Source: Podochytrium sp. JEL0797 (taxonomy: Eukaryota > Chytridiomycota > Chytridiomycetes > Chytridiales > Chytriomycetaceae). Taken from it: a DNA stretch of 38,058 bases. The stretch is taken from contig JADGJG010000137.1 in NCBI GenBank assembly GCA_027596195.1, forward strand, positions 1-38,058, given 5' to 3'. The first letter of the stretch is position 1. Each line of letters opens with the position of its first letter. The notes beneath the pieces were generated by a model. That model did no database searches, had not been told where the DNA came from, and saw nothing but the letters and a program-made list of their open reading frames with translations. Both the position numbers and the translations under genes were made by a program. Below, in pieces: positions 8,565 to 19,466 of this stretch.

Positions 8565-10656
8565 TCACTTCTTGTTCTTCACACTCACGGGAAACTTCAA
8601 ATGCACCCACAACCCCCACCAATCTCTCGCCATTACATGAAACACATACTCTCCATTCTTCAACTCAGTCGTATCCCACCCACTCCCGACTCCATTCCCA
8701 ATCTGTCCCCGCACCGTATTCGTTACTGAATAAAACGGCCGACGCGTCGTGTATTCGAACTCGGACACCATCGACTCTCCCTCGACGGTTTCAAACTCCA
8801 TCTTGAACAGCTCCTCTACTGTCGCGGTGGAAGGGTACCCCGCGTCGTCAGAGATGGGCCATTGAGTCGGTGGGATGCGGTCGAATCGGACGAGGACGGT
8901 AGGATCCACCACAACAGCGTGTTGTGCCAACACGTGCGCAAGTCCCGCGGATCCGTTGGGGATCATATCAGCGCCGCTGTCGCCTGCATTGATGGCCTTG
9001 TTCCCTTTTCCTCTCTTCGAAACGAACCAAACGACTTCGTGCGGACACTGCAGGTACGGGTACCCTGGCAACGCGTTGCTCGGTGTGAATTCGGAAATCA
9101 AGTGCGTGACGGCGTGCACGGTTCCCTTTACAACAGGTCCCGCGATGCGTGAGAATTCAACCGACTCGACGTGAGAGATTTCGGAAAAGGCCTTTTTGGC
9201 GTGGGTCGACTCAAACAGGTACAGCACGCCCTCGCTCGAAGGTGGGATGGAATTGCGGTAGGAGCCGTGGTCGAGGAAGGAGAAGGGGTTGAAGTGCGTC
9301 CAGCCCGGGACGTAGGGGTTCGGGTATCCGAGTTTGTGTGCGTTCCAGGAAGGTTTGGCGGTGGCAACGTTCATGTGGGTGTGGTCTGGAAACTGTCACC
9401 TTTAAATCGCGTTTTGGAATTGAATCAAAACTCACGATAATTGGCGCCATTCAACATGTCCGGCCAGAACGCAACGTTTCCAAGAGCGTGGCCGGCTTCG
9501 ATGACATCTCCTTCCTTCACGTTGAACGTCTCACGATCCAAATGGTGGAACTGCCAAATAAAATCAAACTCGTCCCGAATCTGATTGAACTTGTCAGAGA
9601 GAAGGGCATCAAAAACGGAGGATTCGACAAACCATGATGGACCAGTACAAATCGTTGTCGGGCGTGTATTGGACAACTTTGACAACTTTCCCAGAGACGG
9701 GAGAATAACAGGTCGCGTTTGCTTCCGTGCGAATATCGAATCCGCCGTGAATGTATGGGTCGCCGAACGTCTGGAGGTTGTGGGCAACGCTGCCTGTTGG
9801 TTGAATTGTGAGTGCTCAAAGATTTTTCCAAGAGCAACTCACCAATGGCATTCGGAACAGTCGGCGGCCAAATACCGTCTTCATTCGCAAAAGGCCAAGG
9901 AAGCAACGGGCGCTTCAGCACATGCACATTCTGGTCAATGAAGGCGAATTTCTTTGAGGGCTTTTTGTTGGGTTTGGCATTGCCGGATTGATTGATGAAG
10001 CGTTGGATTGGGTTCCACCAGGTTCCCTTCTTGAGCTTCTTGTTGCCCTTTCGCGTCCTCGCGAGCACTTTGAATTTGTAAGTCAACCACTGGCCATTTT
10101 TTGCGCGCTCAAAATCTTTGGCGAAGTCCACACACTTTGAGCCAAAGACGACCTTGTCTTTTTCAATAGATTCGGGCAGACACTTTTTGAATTCGTGTGT
10201 GATTTCAAGGTCGTCTTCTGAGTCGACTTCGAAGACAGCAGGGACCAGTTCGGCAGTCAGGGAAGACGGCTTGTTTCTGGCGACCTTGAGCTTGTAGTGC
10301 ATTTGGAGCGTGCGCGGGTCGACTTGTTTGGCGTCGAAAAAGACGTCGAGGCGCGGCGCGGCTTCGACGGCGACGGCGGCAACGGCGAGGCGCAGGGGCG
10401 AGTCCGAAAGTAGCGTCTCTTCGGACACGAAGGCAGATTGGTGGCCGCACACGAAGGCAACGAAGCGGCACGTTTTGTGGCTGCGGTGCGGGTGGCTGCG
10501 CCGGCACGTGGCGAGGGCGTCTTCTGCGACCCGATGCAGCATGGCGACAAGGATTGCAAACACTACAAGGACCACTAGGACCACGTGTCGTGGCGGCGCC
10601 CTGCGTGTGCGCGGGGGTGTCTGCGTGCCCACAAGAGGCGATCCTGTCTTGGCCAT
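8565..10656 (-). CDS. Membrane-anchored M23-type metallopeptidase-like protein
   Basis: Predicted type II membrane or secreted protein with a LytM/M23-like fold, a family of zinc endopeptidases that in bacteria cut peptidoglycan cross-links. Four exons (9843-10656, 9633-9793, 9436-9580, 8565-9385) give 646 residues. A basic N-terminus is followed by one transmembrane helix (VVLVVLVVFAILVAML, about residues 26-41). The M23 region has IHGGFD (the H-x3-D zinc pair), then a strand FIWQFHHLD, KEGDVIEAGHALG, and HTHMNV, which fits the second HxH zinc site. The three introns are 49-52 bp; the one at 9581-9632 is needed to keep the frame. The large N-terminal ectodomain and the C-terminal beta-rich part are unassigned. 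A eukaryotic member may not act on peptidoglycan; the role is unknown. Confidence 0.72.
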
Positions 10657-11984
10657 TTCGAGAAAATGAAATTTTTGCAACCGAGTCCAAGCCGCTTTCC
10701 AGCGACGTAATTGTGAAGAGAAGAGAGAAGGAATGTGATCCTGCTATCACTCCAAAAAACACCTGGGTTTTGTAATTTCCCTTTTTTTAAAATTTTTATA
10801 ATTTTTGTTCGCTCCTATCCACTATTATACACAGAGACAAGCAATTGAGATTCATTAAATATAAAACTATAAAATTGTACGAGAACCGCAAACATTTGTG
10901 ACAGCAACGCTGTCCCATGTGTTTGAGCGGCCAATCGATGAGGAAAGCTCCTCACACCTTCCTCACCACAGTTCTAAGTTTTGAATCAGAAAATTAATGA
11001 GGACCATTATGGTGAACACATATTAGTCCAACAGTCTATTATTCATGGGGTGAAGAGCAAAAGGGCAGCAAAATGGTGCATTGCTGAATGTCAAAGGGCT
11101 TTTTGTGTTCCAAACTGAGTCGAGATAAGAAAATTCCTGTATCTCTTTGCTCACATGCCTCCTTCTATGCTTGTGATGCTCAAGACGTGCTACCTCACCC
11201 TTTTTACACCCACTCGACAATCTCTCAAAACATAATCACTCACAGTCCCCCCCTTTCAAACTCACTAGGCCCCACTACTTAGGAGGGTTGCGACACAGCC
11301 TCCCTGGCACAATGAGACAACCCTAATATCACAGACTATCACTATCAAAGACCAGATCATACCACTCAAATGCCTTTAAAATACGTCCGTCGCACGAAGG
11401 GAGTCTGGAAAATTGAAAATACATTGTTTGAAAAATCACTGCAAATCTGTTTGGAGCGAACCCATGACCTTTTCTCGTGTTCCAAAAGAAGTACCTACGG
11501 GGTTTTTAACATGGAAGTTTGCTCTTGAGTGGTTTTAATGAAAATGACCCTTATCATGACGATTTATTGAGCAAAGCGCTCAATCAGCGCAACCGTTAGA
11601 ACACCATAATGGGAGATAGTTTGTATGAGCAGGTCTAATGCGCGGAATCATTGCTACAACTAAGAAAAAAATCATGGACCTACATTTCACCATGGGGGAT
11701 AGTTACAGGTCTAAATAATTAAAATAAAAATAAATGGCGAACGTTGGGAGAGGGCTTCGAACCTGGGCCTCCTTCAAACAGAGGCTCTAACCACTGGACC
11801 AACTTTGTCGCCACCTTGAATATCGTTTCGAGGACGATTACCTCTATTGTAACCAAATCATCCGATTCTTTTCCTGATTAGAATTATATATTCCCCCTAA
11901 GGCTAATCTTTTCGCAGAAAAAAAAGAACTGCGCGGGTAATATATATTTTTTATTGTCTTTTATTTTTCAAAATACATAGGTGA
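10657..11984. other. 1.3-kb gene-free, AT-rich region
   Basis: No ORF with coding character was found on either strand. It holds the upstream region of the M23-like gene, a tRNA-like relic (11736-11812), two short related segments (gggagatagtt near 11609 and gggggatagtt near 11694, each followed by aggtcta), and small inverted repeats near 10900-10960. Probable minus-strand poly(A) signals of the MFS gene (TTTATT at 11950-11955 and 11960-11965) lie at its right end. Confidence 0.6.
11736..11812 (-). pseudogene. tRNA-like sequence with intact A and B boxes, degenerate cloverleaf
   Basis: Read on the minus strand, this 77-nt element has a consensus Pol III A box (TGGTCCAGTGG, followed by TTAGAGC) and a perfect B box (GGTTCGAAGCC) at tRNA-like spacing. 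Between them a perfect 5-bp stem GCCTC/GAGGC closes a TTTGAA-containing loop. The ends pair as GGCGA/TCGCC. However, the T stem does not pair, the acceptor stem is interrupted, and GTTGG pairs with a distant CCAAC. It is best read as a tRNA pseudogene or tRNA-derived repeat. T-rich sequence (attttta) follows and could terminate Pol III. Confidence 0.5.
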
Positions 11985-13880
11985 TCATAAAACATCCCTC
12001 CCCCTCGTCTCAAACGGCAAATTCACCATACAAACCGCGGCCACCAAAATAGAAGCCGACGCCACAAACAACGGCGTGCTAATCGAAAACGCCAGCAACG
12101 ACCCCGTCAACAACGGCGCCATGCATCCAAACACGCGCGAAAGCGCCGCCGCGGCACCGTTCGCCGTCCCCCGAACGCGACTCTCAAACACTTCCGGCGT
12201 GTACGTGTACAACACACCGTACATTGTGTTTTGGAGCACGGCAATCACGCATCCGCAAAAGAGTTGGAAGGAGGCGGTTCGGGAGAAGGTGAAGAGGTAG
12301 AGGGAGAAGGCGGTTCCGAATGTGGCTGCTGCCATGGTGCCGCGTCGGCCCATTCGCGTATCGATTAAATACATTCCTGTGAAAGAAATCATAAGCACAA
12401 GTTGGGGAATCGTATCATCCAAATAAAAAGGGGTTCAACAAACCAGCAATCGACCCGGGAACTCCCATAATCGACAAAATAAAATAGTTTCGATATGTGT
12501 CATCCACCGAAATGGGCGGAGCACTTTCATCCGGCATGGACCCAAGAAAGATTGGCAAAAACCCATTGAACATGGTATACCCCAACGACATGAAGCTCCA
12601 TATCGCAAAGATAAGCAACGTCGTCTTCCTCACATCCCCCGGCTCAAACAACGACTTGAACAAATTCGCCCCCGTTTCAATACTCTCCTTCCCTTCCCTC
12701 GCCCATCGCTGCAACACCTCCTTGACAGACTTTTTCCTCCCATTCCCATTCCCATTCACAACCACACCCGCCTCCCCCGCTTGTCGAGACAACTTCGGAA
12801 TCTCCCCTTGATACCCATTCGCAACCGCCAACTCCTTCAACACCTTCTCCGCCTCCTCGACCCTTCCCGCCCCAAACAAAAACTTGGGGCTCTCCAACAT
12901 GTGTACGCAAAACACGCGTGCAAACACCATCACACCCGTTGATACGGCCAAAATGCGCAACGTGGACCTCCAAGCCCAGTTCTGGCCTCCCAACAGGTCA
13001 CACGGCAACTCCACGTCCGAAGGACACGTGCCGTTCGGGATAATCTGCCAGGCAATCATGGCTGTAAAAATAGATCCAAGCGGCCAAAAGAGACTCAGGA
13101 GGGTCATGAGGTGTCCATGACTCGCGGGGATGAATTCGAGAAAGATAGAGCCGTCAACGGGAAGGTTTCCGCCAACTCCGGTTCCGAGGAAAAAGAGGCG
13201 CCAATAGAATTGAGCAAAGGTCGTAGCACTGGCGGCCCAGAATCCAAAAATGGCCGTGATCAACAGTGTGAGTCGGAATCCAAGTTTACGACCCACAACG
13301 TCCGAAAGGACACCCCATACGGTCGCTCCAACCATCATTCCTTGAAATAGGGCCAGAAAAGTAATCATTAGCATTTACGAGCTGCAATAACGTGATACTA
13401 GACTCACCCAGAAAGACAAAAAACGAGCCATATCCCATCTCAGCCTCAGCCAAGCCAAACTCCCTCCGAATAGCAGGAATCACAACGCTCACACCTTGCA
13501 GCCACATATTGTCAGCGAACCAGCCCAATCTAAACTTTGTGTGTTCAAAAACTGACAACCCCTCATGGGAGTCGACTCACTCCAACTCACCCGCAAAGGA
13601 AGAAGAGCCGGTACTGGTACTTCCCCATCCCAATCGTCTGGATGCAGTCATTGATTTGATTGATTCCTGTCCGCACGTCTTCGGGCTCGTTGTCTTCGAC
13701 CGAGAGGTAATCAGCGCTGCCCGATTGCGAATTCCCACAGCGTCCGTGGAATAGTTCAGCCTCGGTTCCGGTGGAGCATAAGCTGGTTGTTTCATCCGCA
13801 TCAAATAGAACACTGGTTTCGAGCGGGTCCACGAATGTGTCGGTGCCCGCAGGTGATGCGGTGGCGGTGGCGGTGAACAT
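11985..13880 (-). CDS. MFS transporter, SVOP/SV2-like
   Basis: Major facilitator superfamily carrier with 12 predicted membrane helices; the substrate is unknown. Four exons (13591-13880, 13408-13529, 12444-13340, 11985-12376) with introns of 61, 67 and 67 bp give 566 residues. A hydrophilic acidic N-terminus of about 85 residues precedes the first helix. The MFS loop 2-3 motif is GVLSDVVGRKLGFR and helix 4-5 has GTGVGGNLPVDGS, which is typical of the SVOP-like branch; the second-half equivalent is DTRMGRRG. A cytosolic loop (about residues 300-360) carries NGNGNGRKKSVKEVLQRW. It follows the SPCA pump on the same strand with a 114-bp gap. Confidence 0.85.
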
Positions 13881-13994
13881 ATTTTTGTTTTTTTTGGGCC
13901 TGGTGGCAGGAACCAGGACTTGGATTTGGTATTAACCCCCAGTTTGAACTCTTTCAAGTAATACCCAAAAGTCTGCCCAGGCATTTATTATCTT

Positions 13995-16900
13995 TTATAC
14001 ATTGTGTTCTGGTGAATTAAAAAACTTCCCAAACGCGTCCCTCTTGCCCCCACCCCCACCTCCCAACCCCCTCCGCTTTATCCACTTCCTCCACTCATCC
14101 ACCCACAACACCGTACTCGTCAACCCCAAAAGGTACACCAAATCCCCCAAAGAAAGCGCCTCCGTCTGGAAAATGCTCTGGAAAAACGGCACATAAATCA
14201 CAAGCAGTTGCCCCACAAGACACAGTCCCACGGCAATGTTGAGCATTTGGTTCGAGAAGGGTCCGAGACTGAAGAGGGAGCGTGAGACGGAGCGGCAGGC
14301 GAGGGAGTTGAACATGTCAAAGAGGACAAAGCAGGTGAATGTCTGCAACACACAAAAGTCAGTTTTTATACAAGCAAAAAAAGGGGAAGGCAAGGGGGGG
14401 GGGGGGCGGTTTTACCATTGTCGTGACACGCGCTTCAGAAGATTCGGCCGCAATCTCGTTCCGAAACACGTAAAATGTGCCCGTCACGATACAAAACGCC
14501 GAAACGCACACGCGGTAAATGAAGGGCCGCGTGATGATGGGTTGTCCTTTCGCTCTGGGTGGCTTTTTCATAATGTCCGGGTCCACGTTTTCCACACCCA
14601 GAGACTGAGCTACAGGTCCGTCGCAAATAATATCTTTTTGGTGGGAAAAATCAATCAATCTTGCACATTCACACCAGAAAACTCCGCGAAAAAATTGAAA
14701 CTCACTAATCCACAGAATTTGCATCGCGTTCAATGGGTTGTTGAAACCAAAAAGTGTGGCACCCGCCACCAAGGTCAAGGCGGCAATACTTGTGCTCAAT
14801 TGGAACCGCAAAAAGTTTTGAATGTTGTAAAAGATGGATTTTCCTTCCTCAATCGCATACAGGATCGTGGCTATAGTATCGTTGATTTTAGCGAGGAATG
14901 GGGCATAAATAGCAAGTTTCGCGCAATAAAATCAAACAAACCAAATTCATCGTTCACGAGAATCATGTCTGCAGCTTCCTTAGATACGTCCGTTCCGCTT
15001 TTGCCCATCGAGATTCCGATATCCTATCCGCGCCAAAAGAAAAAAACACGTCAAAACTACACACACACACAAAACAACTCACAGCAAGCTTCAACGCAGG
15101 CGCATCATTCACTCCATCCCCCGTCATAGCCACATTATACCCCTTCGCCTGCAACGCCCTCACAATCATCATCTTGTGTTTCGGCGTAACGCGATAAAAC
15201 ACATTCACATTGTCAATAATATCCTCAACCCCTTGCACCCCTCCTTCCTCCATCGCATCCAACTGCATCCCCGACATCATACTCTGCATCTTGTGTGCAA
15301 TCGGAATCCCAGTCTCCCGCGCAATCGCACCCGCTGTTCCCTCCGAATCCCCCGTCAACATCACGACACGCACTCCGCCCCCAATCAACCGGTTCACGGC
15401 CGCTGCAGTGCCAGGGCGCACGGGATCCGTCATCCCCACGAACCCGACAAACACCATGTTGGTGTCCGTTTCGGACGTGGAATCCGTGTACGCGAAAAAC
15501 ATGCACCGCAGGCCACTGTTGGCGACTTGATCGTGTTGGGCACGCACGAGTTCCTTAAGGGCACCGTCGAATGGTTTCGTGCCTTCTGCTTCGCTCACAA
15601 AGTACCGCGTGCACACGTCGAGGACGGATTCCATGCTTCCTTTGAGCAGGGTTTGTTGCTGCAGTTGCTGTTGCTGCACGGGGGAGGTGACGGGAGAGAT
15701 TGGGTGGACGAGGGGTTGGACCGTTACGGACATGCATTTGCGGTCAGACGTAAAGGGGATTTCTGACACGCGCGTGTAGTGGAGGCGTTGGTCCATGTGG
15801 GGGTGGGCGGATGTGGCCGTAGTTTTGCGCGCGAGTTCGAGGAGGGCGATTTCGGTGGGTTGGCCTATGGATTCGCGAGAGAGTTCGGTTCGCGCGTTGT
15901 TGCAGAGGACGGCTAATTATTTTTGAGTTTGAGTTAAAAACTCACACACACACAAAAAATGAATTTCACTTACCGACTTTCATCATTTGCTGAAACGCCG
16001 ACGTCCCCGCCATCTTTTCAAACGCAGGTCCACCCCCACCCCCTCCACTCTTCACATCCACCAAATTGCGATCACTCATGGTAAACACCTTCGTAACCGT
16101 CATCTTGTTCATGGTCAACGTGCCCGTCTTGTCCACACAAATCACATTCACGCTGCCCAAACTCTCGACACTGGGCAATTTCTTAATAATGGCGTTGCGT
16201 CCCGCCATGCGCAGCACCCCGAGCGCGAGAGTGACCGTTACTACGATCGGAAGACCTTCGGGGATCGCGGCGACCGCGAGGGAGACTCCGATCGTAAACA
16301 TTTCGAGCATCGGGCGGCCTTGGTACACGCCAATCAGGACAATCACGACAATCACGAGGAAAGAGAGGAAGGAGAGTTGTTTGCCGAGTTCGTCCATGCT
16401 GGCTTGGAGGGGGGTTTTCCTGGTTTCCACCTTTTTTTTGTATCGGTTTGAGATTTCGTTTTCGTTTTTGACGATAATGTCTCTCTCACCTCCTTCATCA
16501 TGGTAAACACGTGTCCAAATTCCGTATTCCTCCCCGTCCCAATTACAACCCCACTGCAATTCCCATTGCGAACAAGCGTGCCCATGAAGGCAATATTGTC
16601 GCGGTCCGCGAGGGCAGGCACATTGTCCGACAAGATGGCAGCCACGTTCTTTCGACGTGGTCGCGTTTCGCCAGTGAGACTCGATTCGTCGAGTTCGAGG
16701 TCGTTGGCTGTGAGGAGGCGCAGGTCGGCAGGGATGCGGTCACCGGCGGAAAAATGCACAATGTCGCCGGGCACAAGGTCTTCGGCGAGGATTTTGAGGG
16801 TCGTCATGTTTCTTTACAGGGTGGCGGCGGCGGTGGTAAGGCGGGGCAAAGAGGGAAAAATCAGATTTGACGACTCAAAAAGTTCGAAAGCTGTCAAACC

Positions 16901-17652
16901 TCACGACTTTACAATAATGGGGCAGGAGAGTGTTGAGAGCTTCGAGCGACTTTTCGGATCTGTATTCTTGGACAAAGGCAACTGGGAAAGGGTGTCAATT
17001 GGACTAGCTGTAGTCTAGGAAAGCGAAATTACCAGTTACGACAATAATCATTGCCTGTAATTTGTTTTGGCTTAATTCGCGTTGGATCAGAGCATGGCAA
17101 CAGACTCACCAGGGTGATAGAGATTGCATCCTCCATCTCTCCAATAAGCAGCGAGACAGCGGCACTTGCAGCCAGCAGCATGTTCATTGGGTTTTTGAAC
17201 TGTTCGAGAAACTTGTGCAGCACAGACTCTGCCTCGTCGTCGTCGCCCTTGAGGACGTTTCTTCCGTGTCTGCGTCTGCGGAACTCGACGTCGTGGTTCG
17301 AGAGTCCTGCGGCGGGCGACGCGACGCCGAGGGCGGCGAGGGTGTCCAGGGCCGAGCGGCGCGCGTAGACGGCGCTGGGCTGCGCGGCGTCGGGCTGCTG
17401 CGTGCCTAGGCTGGTGTGGCCTAGCTGGGTGTGTTCCTGCTGTCCGAGCTGTCCCTGTTGACTCCCACCTCGCGCAGACGCCCCGCGCGACAGCCCAGGC
17501 ATCGCCACGACCGCCGACGCTTCGTGGCTCGCCACGCGCTGCATGCCTGCGCCTGCTGCCGCGCCGTACGCCAGCGGATCCAGGCTCGATGCGCTGAGTG
17601 ACCGTCTGAGCCCGCCCGTGCTGCCGTCGTCTTTGGGCACACGGGTGTACAT
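13995..17652 (-). CDS. PMR1: P-type Ca2+/Mn2+ ATPase of the SPCA (PMR1) type, Golgi
   Basis: P2A pump that moves Ca2+ or Mn2+ into the Golgi lumen at the cost of ATP. Ten exons: 17110-17652, 17033-17054, 16900-16981, 16490-16811, 15974-16430, 15083-15912, 14942-15023, 14706-14870, 14416-14633 and 13995-14342, giving 841 residues. Visible motifs are the TGE loop (SSLTGETRP), [11 protein letters not shown] in M4, the phosphorylation site [27 protein letters not shown], and [11 protein letters not shown] in M6, which marks SPCA rather than SERCA. It is somewhat shorter than yeast Pmr1 (950). The N-terminus is long, low-complexity and rich in Ser, Ala and Gln. Exon 2 is a 22-nt microexon. The intron-4 acceptor follows A8 rather than pyrimidines. 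It is divergent from the SNAPC4-like gene by 31 bp. Confidence 0.93.
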
Positions 17653-17683
17653 TCAATGTTTTTTTGTTGTTCGAAAATCAGAA
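17653..17683. promoter_or_regulatory. 31-bp divergent promoter between SPCA pump and SNAPC4-like gene
   Basis: The two start codons are separated by only 31 bp, which must hold or overlap the 5' leaders of both genes. It contains a T-rich run (tgtttttttgttgtt) and no clear TATA box. A shared bidirectional promoter, or start sites inside the opposing coding regions, is inferred. Confidence 0.5.
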
Positions 17684-19419
17684 ATGACTGAAGCCCTTCT
17701 CGCCGCCAATCTCGCCCTGCAGCGCTCCCTGCGCGAACGCCTCGACAAGGTCATCCAAGCAAAACGCGGTGCAGAAGCCATCGAGGTGCGAATGCCTGAT
17801 TTCCCTGAGCGCTTCGCTCACAACAAACCCCAAGGCTCGCCTCGCTGCCATTGCAAATGATGCAACAGCAACAACCGCCGCTGCCCTGCTGCCCGATCCA
17901 CAGACTGGCTTCAAACTGCCTTCTGCTGCCCCTTTCTTTATAGATCAAGAGTTCCAGGCAAGTCCGGGTGACTCGCAGCACTCTCATTCCCCCTCGCGTT
18001 CGCCTCGATTGATCGAAAACTCCAGGTCCCTCCAAAGAATCGAGACGCCGCCGCAGCTCACTATGCCAATATTCCCTACCTGTTCAAGAACACCTTTTGT
18101 ATGTTTCGAATGTGTTTGTGGCTTTGGAAGCAACCAGCGGCGACTGATGTTTTAGCACAGTCAAACAAACTGTGCGTCTCCAACAAGAAGTCGAACGCGA
18201 AAACAGCCGAATCTTGTAATTACACCTCCCCTCCTCTTCCTCGTCCTCCACATCCTCACGAAAAAGACACCCCCACACAAAGATCACGAAACGGCCGCGA
18301 TCCCCTCCCACCCCCCACAGACCCACGCCTCCAAAAAAACCTGCACGGCATCGAATGGAACACCATTGTCAAATCGATTCCTGGCAAATCCGCCAAGGAC
18401 TGTCAAATCCAGTGGTCTGTGAACCAGCACCCACACGTGAACCATGCCGCGTTTTCGCAGCAGGAGGTGGAGCGGCTTGATGAGATTGGTACGCGGATTG
18501 GGTGGGAAGATTGGGATCAGATTGCACTTGAGATGGGGGTGAGTGAGGAGTTGTTTCGTTGGAGAGATTTATTACAAACGCGTGACTTTTTGTTCCTCTC
18601 CTGCCACCACAGAACGGTCGAGTCCCATGGCAATGTTTCCGCATCTACCAAAAATACATTACCCAATCGTCACAGTTTCGTACACCCACTTCCCTTTCCA
18701 TCACCCCCCTCCCCGCCAACCCCCATCACCCACACACACGACCAGATATTGGACCCCCGAAGAAGATACCCTCCTCACAACCCTTATTGACCTACACGGC
18801 CACGGCAACTGGAGCACCATCAGCCGACACATGCACTCTCGCAACCGCTCGCAATGCATCACTCGGTGGCGACAGACGCTGCGGCCGGGGATCCAGAAGG
18901 GGCGGTGGACGCCGCAAGAGGATGCGGTAAAGAAAAGATGCTCTTGCTTGTTTCTTTGTGTGTGTGAGGATTAAGATGAAGTCGAAACTGATGAATGGTG
19001 GGGATTAGAAACTCGTGGAATCTGTCGACACGTTTGGCACGTCGGCGTGGTCCAAAATCGCAGGGGCCATGGGGACGAGAAATGATTTGCAGTGTCGTGA
19101 GCGGTATTTGACTGTGTTGGATCCAGCGTTGAAGAAGGGCGCTTTCAGTGAGGAGGTAAGAAAACCCTTGCCCCCCGCGTTTCGTAGCGTCTTGTTCACT
19201 TGTATTGGTTTTTTCTTTTTGGGAAATAGGAGAATGAAGAGCTGCGGAATCTTGTGCGCACGCATGGAGAAAAATGGTCCTTGGTGGCGCGGGAGATGAA
19301 GACGCGGACAGCCAAAATGGTAACATTGCATCCCTGTTTTCTTTTTCTGACAGGATAATTGACTGAGTTTTCTTGTGTGATGGCAGTGTAAAAAGCAGTA
19401 CAAGCTCCTTTTTTCATAA
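17684..19419 (+). CDS. Myb-repeat protein resembling SNAPC4 (SNAP190)
   Basis: SNAPC4 is the DNA-binding subunit of SNAPc, which recruits Pol II and Pol III to snRNA genes in the nucleus. Ten exons (17684-17785, 17835-17957, 18026-18098, 18161-18215, 18283-18538, 18613-18668, 18746-18926, 19009-19155, 19230-19319, 19387-19419) give 371 residues. After an Ala-rich N-terminus and a short helical stretch (RLQQEVEREN) come a half repeat (GIEWNTIVKSIPGKSAKDC) and four Myb repeats: WEDWDQIALEMG, YWTPEEDTLLTTLIDLHG with NWSTISRHM, GRWTPQEDA with AWSKIAGAMG, and GAFSEEENEELRNLV with KWSLVAREM. One half plus four repeats is the SNAPC4 plan. It lacks the long animal C-terminus. Intron 2 is of GC-AG type. 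A general Myb factor is the alternative. Confidence 0.7.
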
Positions 19420-19466
19420 ATTTTTTTTATTTTTTCTTCACTTCAAAAAAACATCACTCTCGCGCA

